A stretch of 64,000 bases of DNA from Cohnella fermenti (lineage in GTDB: Bacteria; Bacillota; Bacilli; Paenibacillales; Paenibacillaceae). Positions 51,456 to 60,521 of the stretch are shown piece by piece. A program made the position numbers and the translations under genes. The stretch covers positions 1 through 64,000 of the forward strand of contig NZ_SSOB01000046.1 of NCBI RefSeq assembly GCF_004801405.1, read 5' to 3'. The notes under the pieces are model-generated. The model had not been told where the DNA came from, made no database searches, and saw nothing but the letters and a program-made list of their open reading frames with translations. Position 1 is the first letter of the stretch, and each line of letters starts with the position of its first letter.

Positions 51456-52754
51456 CTATGGAACGCTCATAATCGCGTCGATCTGCTGCGCCGCCTGGCG
51501 GGTCGCTTCTTCGACCGGCTGCTCTCCCGTCAGAATTCGCTCCACCATGCGGGCGAATACGTCCTCGATCTTCGTCCACTCGGGAATCGGAGGCCGCGGT
51601 TCGGCATGGGCGAGCTGCTCCAGATAGGTTGCGATCATCGTATTGGGCGCCGACAGGTGCAGGTTGTTGTTCGTCGGCAGCAAGCCGGTCTCCGCCATCA
51701 ACCGCTGCGGCTGCTCGCTCGTCATCCACTGGATGAACTGCCACGCCTCCTTCGCATGGGTCGACTGCCCGAAGATGACCAGGTTCTCCCCGCCCAGCAC
51801 CGACGTGCCCTGCCGGACATCGCTCGGCAGCGTCGAGAAAACAATATCGTCCAGGTACTCCCGGTTCTCCCCCGAAGCGTTGACCGCCTGGAACCAGTGG
51901 GCCTCGTCGATCATGAGCAATTGCCCCTTCAGCACGCCGTCCCAAGTGCCCGGCTGCCCTCCGACGACGGAAGGGCCGATAATGCCCTCGTCGTACCAGG
52001 CTTTGAGCTTCGCCAGCGCCGCCCGGCTGGCTTCGCTGTCCAGGTAGCCGGTGGCGCGGGTATAGTCCGCGTCCATCAGCTCGCCGCCGAACGTCCAGAA
52101 GTACGGCAGCGAGCCCCAGCCGTTCGAGCAGCACAGCCCGATCCCGTACGCGCCGCTGACCTTGCTCTTCAGCCGAACCGATGCGTCGTACAGCTCGTCG
52201 AACGTTGTCGGCGGCTCCTCCAGCCCGGCTTCCTGCAGCAGATTCTTGTTGAAGATAGCCGCCCTCGTCGTCGCGTTCACCGGCAATCCGTAATACTCGC
52301 CGTCGTATAAGGCCGTTCTCAGCATCGAGCCGATGAATTGGTCCCGCAGGGAATCGAAGCCTTCCATCCCGGACAGCGGGGCCAATGCCCCCCGCTTGGC
52401 GAATTCGGGAACCCAAATAATGTCCATGCGCATAACATCCGGAGCTTTATTGTCCGCGACGGTGGCGAGGATGGACGCCTTCAACTGGTCCGTAGAATCC
52501 TTGCGCACCGCATGAATCCGAATGTTCGGATAGGCTTGTTCGAACAGCGGAAGCACCTTCTCGGTGAACACCTGCGTCTCCAGGTCGCTGTACGTATGCC
52601 AGAACTCCAGAACGACCTTGTCCCCATCCTCCCCTTGCGCCGCAGAGGGCCGGGAGGAGCTCAACACAAGCGAATTGCCGCAAGCGGCCTCCGCCGTTCC
52701 GACGGCAACCAGCAGCAGCAGCGCCAATAAGCGCAGCGCCCGCCTTCCTCCCAT
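51456..52754 (-). CDS. Second sugar-binding protein, coupled to the kinase/regulator pair
   Basis: 432 residues; ATG 2 bases after the response-regulator stop, with GGGGGTG 7 bases ahead. Signal-like N-terminus ending GTAEAAC (Cys25), an atypical lipobox (Glu at -3), then KVVLEFWHTYSDLETQVFTEKVLPLFEQ and a family-1 binding fold parallel to the protein at 49239-50597 (YYGLPVNATTRAAIFNKNLLQEAG, VLGGENLVIFGQSTHAKEAWQFIQW). No permease adjoins it directly. The position suggests it presents ligand to the sensor kinase, or it is a second transport receptor. Confidence 0.88.
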   Translation of the reverse strand: MGGRRALRLLALLLLVAVGTAEAACGNSLVLSSSRPSAAQGEDGDKVVLEFWHTYSDLETQVFTEKVLPLFEQAYPNIRIHAVRKDSTDQLKASILATVADNKAPDVMRMDIIWVPEFAKRGALAPLSGMEGFDSLRDQFIGSMLRTALYDGEYYGLPVNATTRAAIFNKNLLQEAGLEEPPTTFDELYDASVRLKSKVSGAYGIGLCCSNGWGSLPYFWTFGGELMDADYTRATGYLDSEASRAALAKLKAWYDEGIIGPSVVGGQPGTWDGVLKGQLLMIDEAHWFQAVNASGENREYLDDIVFSTLPSDVRQGTSVLGGENLVIFGQSTHAKEAWQFIQWMTSEQPQRLMAETGLLPTNNNLHLSAPNTMIATYLEQLAHAEPRPPIPEWTKIEDVFARMVERILTGEQPVEEATRQAAQQIDAIMSVP

Positions 52755-52756
52755 GT

Positions 52757-54535
52757 CTAGACACCCCCTTGAGCCGATGGGGCGTTCGAAGCTGCAGCGG
52801 GGATTGCGATGGAGGTTGCGACGGATGGCGCGGCGGATGGTGCGGCGGACGGCGCGCCAGAGGGTGCTGTGGATGCTGCGCCCGGGGAGCCTCCGGCCCT
52901 GCTTCCCATCCGATACTCCGCCGGCGTCATTCCTTCGAGCCTCTTAAACAGCTTGAGGAAGTGCTTCGGACTCTGGAAGCCGGACTTTGCGCCGACGTCG
53001 ATAATCTTCAGATGGGTCGTCTCGAGCAGGTGCTTCGCATGGTCGATGCGAAGCCGGATGACATACTCGATGAAGTTATGGCCCGTATGCCGCTTGAACT
53101 GCTCGCTGAAGTAGTTCTTGCTCATATGAATGAAGTCCGCAACCGCTTGAAGCGTCAGGTCGTCCCGGTACCGCTCCCGAATGTAGCCGAGCGCCGACTG
53201 GATCGCCTGCGCCCCGCTCTCTTCGGCAGCCAGCCGAAGCCCGTCCGGGGCGGCCGGGCCGCTTAGCTCCTCGCGAAGCAGGCACACGAGCGAAGCGAGA
53301 GAATCGGCGTTCTCCAACCTCGCGAGCACACCGATTCTGCGCCGCATCCTCTCCTCCGAGCTCCGCTCATGGCGAAGCGACCAGAGCGTCGCAAGCATCT
53401 CCCGGGCCTGATCGACAACCGCGCCCTTCGGCAGTTGCACCGTTCTCCAAGCCGCGGCGGTCCGATCGAGCAGCGAGGAACTGCGAGCAACCTCGAAGGA
53501 CGACAACGATTGGACGAATTGCTCCCGGCTGTCCCGAAGGAGCGAATTCGCCCGCTCCGCCCGCTCCCGTTCCAGATGGGCGGGAAGCGGGAGCACGCCT
53601 TCGTAGCAATGGCCGCTCCCGTCGTAGAAGCCTCTGTCCGCAGCGTGCGCCGCCCAGCGGTACGCTTCTCTGAGCTTGGACAAGCCGAAGACGACCGGGC
53701 TGCTGCCGACCGTCATCTTCCAGCCCTCTTCCAGCAGCAACCGATGCAGGCGGACAAGCTCCGGCTGACTTGCGCCCCGCCTGTCGGCGATAAGGACGAC
53801 CACTTCCGCTTCTCCGGTCAAGACGGCCAGCCCTTCGGCGAGCTCGCGATTGAGCCGCTCCTTCGCTTGCTCGAGCCTCGATAGCCCGGACCTCCGGCTC
53901 CGTTCCCGCTCCCTGTCAGCCCCGGCTTCCTGCAGCCAACCCTGCCGTCCTTCCTGCGGCCCTTCTAGCGGCCCTTCCAGCGCCTCCCGCCACACCGACA
54001 GGCGCAGCGGTCCGCCCGCCCAGGGGAGCGCGGCTTCCGGAAGCTCGCCGTCGCCGGCCAGCGCGCTTCGGAACGCCCGCTCCAAGGAATCCCGGTTCGC
54101 CCGGTCCGCCTCTTCCGCGAGCCTGACCGCCTCCCGATTCCGCTCGGCGTCCGCATCGAAGACGGCTTTGCTCTGCCGCAGAATTCGCAGCAGATCCTCC
54201 GGCTCCATCGTCGGCTTGAGCAGATAATCGAGCACAACGCCGAGACGCACCGCCTCCCGGGCGTATTCGAACTCGTTGAAGCTGCTGACCAGAATAACCT
54301 TGACGCCCGGCAGCAGGCTCTTCGTTCGGCGAGCCAGCTCCAGTCCGTCCATCAGCGGCATCTTGATATCCGTAATGAGCAGATCGATCGGCTCGTTCCC
54401 GATGCGCTCGAGCGCCGCCTCCCCGTTCGAGGCGTCCCCGATCAGCTCGAAGCCTTCGGCGGCCCAATCGACGAAGGAGCCGAGGCCGAAGCGGATCATC
54501 GGTTCGTCGTCAACAATCAGCACTTTGTAAGTCAT
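52757..54535 (-). CDS. YesN-type response regulator (receiver + AraC HTH)
   Basis: 592 residues from the ATG at 54535 (GGTGA 5 bases ahead), giving the usual MTYKVLIVDDE start. Receiver with Asp56 in LLITDIKMPLMDG, a long middle region, then AraC-type HTHs (DDLTLQAVADFIHMSKNYFSEQFKRHTGHNFIEYVIRLRI and LKIIDVGAKSGFQSPKHFLKLFKRLEGMTPAEYR). The last 45 residues are an odd Ala/Ser/Pro-rich tail from repetitive DNA. Overlaps the kinase gene by 26 bases. It probably activates the dextran transporter and enzyme genes. Confidence 0.92.
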   Translation of the reverse strand: MTYKVLIVDDEPMIRFGLGSFVDWAAEGFELIGDASNGEAALERIGNEPIDLLITDIKMPLMDGLELARRTKSLLPGVKVILVSSFNEFEYAREAVRLGVVLDYLLKPTMEPEDLLRILRQSKAVFDADAERNREAVRLAEEADRANRDSLERAFRSALAGDGELPEAALPWAGGPLRLSVWREALEGPLEGPQEGRQGWLQEAGADRERERSRRSGLSRLEQAKERLNRELAEGLAVLTGEAEVVVLIADRRGASQPELVRLHRLLLEEGWKMTVGSSPVVFGLSKLREAYRWAAHAADRGFYDGSGHCYEGVLPLPAHLERERAERANSLLRDSREQFVQSLSSFEVARSSSLLDRTAAAWRTVQLPKGAVVDQAREMLATLWSLRHERSSEERMRRRIGVLARLENADSLASLVCLLREELSGPAAPDGLRLAAEESGAQAIQSALGYIRERYRDDLTLQAVADFIHMSKNYFSEQFKRHTGHNFIEYVIRLRIDHAKHLLETTHLKIIDVGAKSGFQSPKHFLKLFKRLEGMTPAEYRMGSRAGGSPGAASTAPSGAPSAAPSAAPSVATSIAIPAAASNAPSAQGGV

Positions 54536-56357
54536 GAACGTCACCGGCCTTCCTGACGAGAGTCATAGTCACGCTTGTGCCTCGCCCTTCCGCGCTCTCG
54601 ATGCGCATCCCGCTCGCCGCCCCGAAGTAGAGCTCGATCGTCTCCCGGACATGGTTCAGTCCGAGCCCCAGCATTCCGGACGAAGAGGCGCCGGAACGTC
54701 CGCCCAGCCGTTGCGCGCGGCCCGGGTCAAGCCCGATTCCGTCGTCCTGGATCTTGATCGTCAGCACCTCCGGGGCGGAAGGGGACAGCCGTTCGCCCCT
54801 GCGAATGACAATGTCGATCCGCCCGCCCTCCGGCTTGGGAGCAAGGCCGTGGAAGACGGCGTTCTCGACGATCGGCTGAAGCAGCATTCTCGGAATCGGC
54901 ACCTCCGCCAGCCCCGGCTCGCAGTCGACGACGAGCTTGATATGATCTCCGTAACGATATTGCTGGATCAGCATGAACTTCTCCAGAAGATCCAGTTCCT
55001 CTCCGATCGTGCAATAGACCCCCGTCTTGCCCATGCTGGCCTCCATCAGCCGAACGAGGGCGGATATTCCTTGGTAGGCGCCGTCCTGGCGGCCCAGCTT
55101 GATCATCCACCGAATCGTGGCCAGCGTATTGTACAGGAAGTGCGGATTGATCTGATGGCGAAGCGCCCGGATCTCCGCCTCGCGCTTCTTCGCTTCGACC
55201 TCGTTCACCTGCTCGATCAGCATCTTGATCTGCCCGACCATCTGATTGAACCTGCGGCTGAGCTGGCCGATCTCGTCCTGCGACCTCACCTCGGTCAGCG
55301 CCTCGAAGTTGCTCCTCTCAAGCTCGCTCATCTGCTTCATCAGCCTCTTGAGCGGGGACGTAATCCGGCGGGAGAACAGGAAGCCCGTCAGCGAGGCTCC
55401 CGCCATCAGAATAGCCGCATAGAGCCAGATCTTCTTCTGGAGCTGCTGAATATCGCCTATCGCTTCCCGCACAGGAACCGCTCCGACAACCGTCCACCCG
55501 TTTTCCATTTTCCTCGCGACTGCATAGGTCTTGACCCCGCCCACTTCCATCTCAAGCTCGTTCTCCGAGGAAGAAGAAGACAGCAGCGCTTGGCGGAATT
55601 CGGCCGACTCGATCGGAAGTCCCCATTCCCCGGGCTCGGAACCGATCATGACGTTGCCCTGCGGGTCCACGACGAAGAAGCGTCCCGTCTCCCCCAAGCG
55701 ATTGCGGCCAATCGCCTCGAGCAGCAGATTCCCGTCCATGTTCACCATGATCGCCCCAAGCGCCTGCCCCGTCTCCAGATCGCGCAGCGCCTTCACGTAA
55801 GTGAGCACGAGCTCGTTGTTCTCCCCGCCGCCGCTGAACGGATCGTAATGCAGAGCTTGCCACCACTCGTCCTCCCGCCCGCTGACGATATCCTGATACC
55901 AGTCGTGCTCGCTGAGCGTGTAACGGGTGACCTTCGAGACGTTAAACAAGCCGCTGCCCCAACTGCTGCCCTGCTCCCGGAGAAGATAAACGCTCTGCAC
56001 GAAGGAGCTCGTATCGATCAGGTTGTTCAGCAGATTGCCCACCTTCTCCTTATGGTCGAACTTGCGATCGATGCTGTCAGGCCCTTGCTTCTCTTCCTGC
56101 AGCACCTCTTGAATCTGGGAATCTCGAAAAATCTGCTGAGCAGAGTCGCGGCCAACCGTCAGGATAAGCGATAAGTAGTCGGCAGACTGCTTCGCCGATT
56201 GCTTGGCGGAAGCCCTTACATGATTGCTCAGCATGGAGCTCGATGATTGATAATAGAGCGAGCTGATCAAGGTGATCGAGAGAAGAAGCAGCAGCAGGAT
56301 CGCCACGATCAGCTTGGTGGACAACCGTCTTGAATACCATTGGGGGATGAACGACAT
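54510..56357 (-). CDS. YesM/LytS-type sensor histidine kinase
   Basis: 615 residues from the ATG at 56357 (AAGGAT 8 bases ahead, followed directly by the first membrane segment). TM1 about 15-36, an extracellular dCache-like sensor to about 305, TM2 about 311-330, then HAMP. Phospho-acceptor region HQINPHFLYNTLATIRWM (His406), with an HATPase domain at the end (ENAVFHGLAPK, KIQDDGIGLDPGRA, GLGLNHVRETIELYFG). Family members sense extracellular sugars, sometimes through a binding protein. First gene of kinase-regulator-binding protein. Confidence 0.92.
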   Translation of the reverse strand: MSFIPQWYSRRLSTKLIVAILLLLLLSITLISSLYYQSSSSMLSNHVRASAKQSAKQSADYLSLILTVGRDSAQQIFRDSQIQEVLQEEKQGPDSIDRKFDHKEKVGNLLNNLIDTSSFVQSVYLLREQGSSWGSGLFNVSKVTRYTLSEHDWYQDIVSGREDEWWQALHYDPFSGGGENNELVLTYVKALRDLETGQALGAIMVNMDGNLLLEAIGRNRLGETGRFFVVDPQGNVMIGSEPGEWGLPIESAEFRQALLSSSSSENELEMEVGGVKTYAVARKMENGWTVVGAVPVREAIGDIQQLQKKIWLYAAILMAGASLTGFLFSRRITSPLKRLMKQMSELERSNFEALTEVRSQDEIGQLSRRFNQMVGQIKMLIEQVNEVEAKKREAEIRALRHQINPHFLYNTLATIRWMIKLGRQDGAYQGISALVRLMEASMGKTGVYCTIGEELDLLEKFMLIQQYRYGDHIKLVVDCEPGLAEVPIPRMLLQPIVENAVFHGLAPKPEGGRIDIVIRRGERLSPSAPEVLTIKIQDDGIGLDPGRAQRLGGRSGASSSGMLGLGLNHVRETIELYFGAASGMRIESAEGRGTSVTMTLVRKAGDVHDLQSADC

Positions 56358-56400
56358 CGGACTCATCCTTCGGATTTGGTAGAAAAGGGAATTCAACCCG

Positions 56401-56429
56401 ATTATTGCACCGAGGTTCCGATCCGTCAA
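56401..56429 (-). promoter_or_regulatory. Promoter of the kinase operon
   Basis: On the minus strand TTGACG (56424-56429) and AATAAT (56401-56406) with an exact 17-base spacer, 44 bases upstream of the kinase ATG. Confidence 0.65.
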
Positions 56430-56457
56430 TGGCCTTGGCATGTTCGGGGCGGTATGT

Positions 56458-57246
56458 TCACCAAATATTCCCCTCATTTCTCGCACGAAACCGGGTAGGA
56501 GTCGTCATCGTCATCTTCTTGAACATACGAATAAAGTGCGACACGTCATAGTACCCCAGGTGCTGGGAGATCTCGGGTACTGTCATATTCGAGTGCAGCA
56601 GCAAGCGACGCGCTTCCGAGATGCGCAAATTATGAATGAACTGTATCGGCGACTGTCCTGTAACGTCCTTAAACAGAGATGACGTATAATTGGGCGAGCG
56701 TTCGATCAGTTCGGACAACTGCTTAATCCCAATCGATTGACGGTAATTTGCCATGAGGTAGCTTTCGATTTTCTTGGCCAAGGTGAGTTGAATCGGCGAG
56801 ACATCGTTAAGCTCTGCTTCCCTGCTGACGAGCAATAAAATTTCTTGCAATAAATTCAAGGAAATCAACTGCGCGAGCGAGCCCGTCCCTTGATATTCTT
56901 GATAAAGCTGAGTGAACCGCGTCTTCAAATAATCAAAATACCGAATCCGCAGCCGATTTGCCGTCCGGGGACCCAATACCGGAATGGATAACGCCCCCTC
57001 TGTCTCGTAATCGAACAACACGGTAAATTTCTGATGCGGCCCGCTCTCATCGTTCTGCGCCGCACGATTGGTCCCTTTGGGAATGAATAGAACCTCTCCC
57101 TTCTGTACCTCGAACCTCTGTCCGTCCAAGTGGTAAACGACGCAGCCCTGTGTCACGAGCGCCAACACATTCATTGGTATCACCTGCTCGTAATTTCGCC
57201 ACGTCGGGATAAAATCATCGAAACATACCAGCAGCAATCGAAGCAT
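56458..57246 (-). CDS. AraC-family regulator of the sulfatase locus
   Basis: 262 residues; ATG with AAGGAG 6 bases ahead. N-terminal cupin-like sensor (CVVYHLDGQRFEVQKGEVLFIPKGTNR) and C-terminal double HTH (IGIKQLSELIERSPNYTSSLFKDVTGQSPIQFIHNLRI and MTVPEISQHLGYYDVSHFIRMFKKMTMTTPTRFR). Divergent from the sulfatase/transporter genes, 226 bases between starts, so likely their activator. Also lies just upstream of the dextran kinase operon on the same strand. Confidence 0.88.
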   Translation of the reverse strand: MLRLLLVCFDDFIPTWRNYEQVIPMNVLALVTQGCVVYHLDGQRFEVQKGEVLFIPKGTNRAAQNDESGPHQKFTVLFDYETEGALSIPVLGPRTANRLRIRYFDYLKTRFTQLYQEYQGTGSLAQLISLNLLQEILLLVSREAELNDVSPIQLTLAKKIESYLMANYRQSIGIKQLSELIERSPNYTSSLFKDVTGQSPIQFIHNLRISEARRLLLHSNMTVPEISQHLGYYDVSHFIRMFKKMTMTTPTRFRARNEGNIW

Positions 57247-57338
57247 CCCGCTCTCCTTCAGTTCTTGACTCGAATAAAAAATGGGATTCCGCCCCCTAAT
57301 TTACAAACGTATTATCCAATCGATTGTAGAAATGTACA

Positions 57339-57367
57339 TTGTGCATCGGCGTCTGTTCGTATATTAT
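57339..57367 (+). promoter_or_regulatory. Candidate promoter of the sulfatase operon
   Basis: TTGTGC (57339-57344) and TATTAT (57362-57367) with a 17-base spacer, about 105 bases before the first sulfatase start, in the divergent region with the AraC gene. Confidence 0.55.
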
Positions 57368-57472
57368 ACAACTATTCCAAGTAAAATAGTAAGATTAAAT
57401 TCAATGGAGTCGATCCTGCTGCTCGCAAGCGAACGAATTAAGGGGGGGCCAGGTGAAGAGAGGAAGGATCTT

Positions 57473-58923
57473 ATGGCTGCGCGTCGCAAAAACATAATTC
57501 TGCTCATGACCGACCAGCATCGACTCGATCACGTAAGCTATCCTGGCTCGGGCCGGCTGTCGACGCCGAACATAGACAGAATTGCCGAAGGCATCGGGTT
57601 CACCAATTGTATATCCGTTAACCCGGTTTGCTCTCCGGCACGCTCTGCTCTGCTGACCGGAAAGTATACGCATCAGATCGGGCTAACAGCGATGTCAGGC
57701 GACCTGTCGTTGCAGCATCCGACGTATCTGCGCGCCCTCCAAGACCACGGCTATCGAACCTTCGGAATCGGCAAGCTGCATTGGCTGCAGGGCTGGAAGT
57801 TCGGAGGTCCAATTGGCCATGGTCACCCGTTGACTCGACTGAGGGACGACATCCGACAATTCGGGCTCGATGAGGTATGGGAGGTCGCAGGCAAGCAGTT
57901 GGTCAGCCGCAACTATTGCGAATACGCCGCGCACTTGGACAAGCAAGGACTTCTGGAGGAATACAGGGAGTTCAATGCACGCAGCGGCACGAACACGTAT
58001 CTCGCAGAGAAGCAGAATTTTACCGGCGAGTCGTTCCCGTTCGGAGAACACAATTATCTGGACATCGTCATCGGCGACAAAATAGTGGAGACAATCGAAC
58101 AGAAGACAACGGAAGAGCCGTTCATGCTATTCGGATCGTTCGTCGGACCTCATCCGCCGTATGACCCGCCGGCTTCATACCTGGACCCGGTTCCTTATGA
58201 GGAGGAGGACGACTTCACCCCGGGCCGGACGGTTCGCTTACGGACCATACGAAGCAGCATCTGTACCGAATGCGCCGCGCCTACAAAGCGATGATCGCCA
58301 TCATCGATGAGCAAGTCGGGCGGATTCTGGCCACGTTGGAGGACAAAGGGATATTGGATGACACCGTCATCCTGTTTACGTCCGATCACGGAGAGATGAT
58401 GGGCGATCACGGGCGTGTTCAGAAGCAGTCTCCCTTCCAGGCCTCCGTCGTCGTGCCCGCCGCCATCCGACACCCCGATTATTTGCGAGGAGAGAGGAAT
58501 GCCTCTCCGGTCGAGCTTACGGATCTAACGGCGACCATTCTGGACATAGCCGGCATTGACCCGCAGCAGGCGCTTGGCAAGAGCTGGCCGGCCTTTCACG
58601 ACCGTGTCCCTTGTCGTTCGCTGCTTCCTATCATCGCGGGAGAGGCCGAACGAATTCGGGACTACGCCTTCTCCGAATGCTCCGGGCAATGGCAGATGAT
58701 TCAATCGGATCGCTGGAAGTATGTACGATGGCTTCAATACGACGACCCCGATCGCGTGCCGGAACAGCTGTACGATCGACAAGATGACCCTCATGAGCTT
58801 CGCAATGTGATCGGGCTGCCGGAATATCGGGAAGCGGCGGACTGGTGCCGCCGAAGACGAGAGCATGTGCTCGACCGAACGCCCCCGGCGCAGCTGAGAT
58901 GGGCGCCCATTATTGGAGAATGA
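57473..58923 (+). pseudogene. Frameshifted sulfatase (arylsulfatase family)
   Basis: The ATG at 57473 has AGGAAGG ahead. Residues begin ARRKNIILLMTDQHRLDH (metal site TDQ), and CSPARSALLTGK carries the Cys53 that would become formylglycine. The frame reads normally to about DDFTPGR (58220-58235), then shifts: the rest (YRMRRAYKAMIAIIDEQVG, ILFTSDHGEMMGDHG, to the stop at 58923) is in another frame, as expected for loss of one base in the 58205-58245 stretch. Both parts together give a full-length sulfatase of about 483 residues. Either a recent null mutation or a sequencing error; all other features are intact. Confidence 0.85.
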
Positions 58924-58945
58924 ACGATCCTGAGGAGGATGCAAG

Positions 58946-60499
58946 ATGAGAAAATGGACAGTATTGGCTCTATCATCATTATTGGCGGCAGGAGCAGCCG
59001 GTTGCGGCAATTCAACTAACGAAGCCCAATCGGAATCGGCCCCTGCTTCCGGTTCTGCAGCAGCCTCGGTCGCGGCTTCTTCCCCGGAGGCAACCGTGGA
59101 TACGAGCAAGAAATTAACCATTACCCTTCTCGCTCCGAGCTATGCCGGAGGAGGCTGGCAAGGGGATAACGCGGTTGTTCAGAAGCTCAATGAGAAGTTG
59201 AATATCAATCTGCAGATCCAATGGGTGCCTATTGCCAATCTTGCCGAGAAGGAAACGGCCATGGCGGCGTCCAACAGCTTCCCGGATGCATACTTTGTTC
59301 TGCAGAACGAGTTCACCAAGTGGCGGGACAAAGGCGTGTTCCTCGATGTGAAGCCTTACCTGGAGCAATTCCCGAACTTCACGAAGTATCTCTCCGAGGA
59401 AAGCCTGCAAATCGAGAATCCGGCAGATCACTACTATGGATTCCCCTATTACATTCAAGACACGAGAGATTCGTTGGCCGTTCGGAAGGATTGGCTGGAC
59501 AAGCTAGGCTTGCAGGCGCCGACGACCATCGAGGAGTTCGGGCAAGTGGCTACCGCGTTCGCGACACAGGACCCGGACGGCAACGGCAAGCAGGATACGA
59601 GCGGATTCTCGTTCGGCATGACAAACGGCTCGTTCAGCGGACTGTCGCCGATTCTGGCCGCCTTCGGCCTGGGCAACGAATGGATCCAATCCGGCGATGA
59701 ACTGGTCAACTACAAGACACAGACGGAGCAATTGAAGCCCTTCGTCTCCTTCCTGCGCGAGCTGTACGCAAGCGGCGGATTGGACAAGGACTTTGTCACC
59801 AACAAAAACAACGATCACAAGTCGAAGTTCGTGGCCAGCACGGTAGGCATCGCGGAGTACGTTCCCGGTGAACTGTTCACGACATCGCTCCCGAATTTGC
59901 AACAAACACACCCCGAGGCCCGAATTGCGCAAGTCATTCCGCCTGTGGGACCTGATGGCAAGCAGGGAACAAGCACCTTGCCGATGACTTCGAAGATTGT
60001 CATCAACAATTCGATCGACAAGGAGAAGCAACAGCGAATTATTCAATTGCTGGACTACATGCTGTCGGACGAAGGCTACGATTTGATCAAGAATGGCGTG
60101 GAGAATGTTCATTGGAAATCCGAGAACGGCACATTCGTCAAGCTGGACGCCTACGATGTCGATCGTCCGCAACTGCTGTCCACCTGGTTCTTCCGCCGCG
60201 CCGACCCGCTGATTCAGATGCATAAGTGGGAAGACCAGGCACTGCTCGACCAGCTTCAACAATGGAACGACAACAACGCCAAGTACGCTTGGCCGAATCC
60301 TGCCGCAGAGGTCGTGTCCGAGGTGCAATCGAAGCTGGCTCCGAACCTGAACGAGAAGTGGATGGCTGCCGTCACGAAGATTATCGTTGGTCAAGCACCG
60401 GTTGATGATGTGGACCAGGCAGCGAGCGATTGGCTTAAGGACGGCGGAGACAAGATTACCCAGGACATTAATGAACAATACAAGAAGCTTCATCAATAA
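58946..60499 (+). CDS. Oligosaccharide-binding lipoprotein (LipO/YtcQ type)
   Basis: 517 residues; ATG with GAGGAGG 7 bases ahead. Lipobox AAGC (Cys20), then a Ser/Ala tether and a long family-1 binding fold (LNEKLNINLQIQWVPIANLAEKETAMAASNSFPDAYFV, WRDKGVFLDVKPYLEQFPN, TIEEFGQVATAFATQDPDGNG). Length over 500 residues and partner permeases of LplB/YtcP type place it in the group handling larger or complex oligosaccharides. Between sulfatase genes, the ligand is probably a sulfated or desulfated sugar fragment. Confidence 0.9.
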   Translation: MRKWTVLALSSLLAAGAAGCGNSTNEAQSESAPASGSAAASVAASSPEATVDTSKKLTITLLAPSYAGGGWQGDNAVVQKLNEKLNINLQIQWVPIANLAEKETAMAASNSFPDAYFVLQNEFTKWRDKGVFLDVKPYLEQFPNFTKYLSEESLQIENPADHYYGFPYYIQDTRDSLAVRKDWLDKLGLQAPTTIEEFGQVATAFATQDPDGNGKQDTSGFSFGMTNGSFSGLSPILAAFGLGNEWIQSGDELVNYKTQTEQLKPFVSFLRELYASGGLDKDFVTNKNNDHKSKFVASTVGIAEYVPGELFTTSLPNLQQTHPEARIAQVIPPVGPDGKQGTSTLPMTSKIVINNSIDKEKQQRIIQLLDYMLSDEGYDLIKNGVENVHWKSENGTFVKLDAYDVDRPQLLSTWFFRRADPLIQMHKWEDQALLDQLQQWNDNNAKYAWPNPAAEVVSEVQSKLAPNLNEKWMAAVTKIIVGQAPVDDVDQAASDWLKDGGDKITQDINEQYKKLHQ

Positions 60500-60521
60500 G
60501 AAGTGGAGATGATCGACCGTC

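Noticed and set aside
58205..58294. Programmed ribosomal frameshift in the first sulfatase
   Set aside because: No slippery heptamer followed by a structure is evident, and sulfatases are not known to use frameshifting; mutation or sequencing error is simpler.
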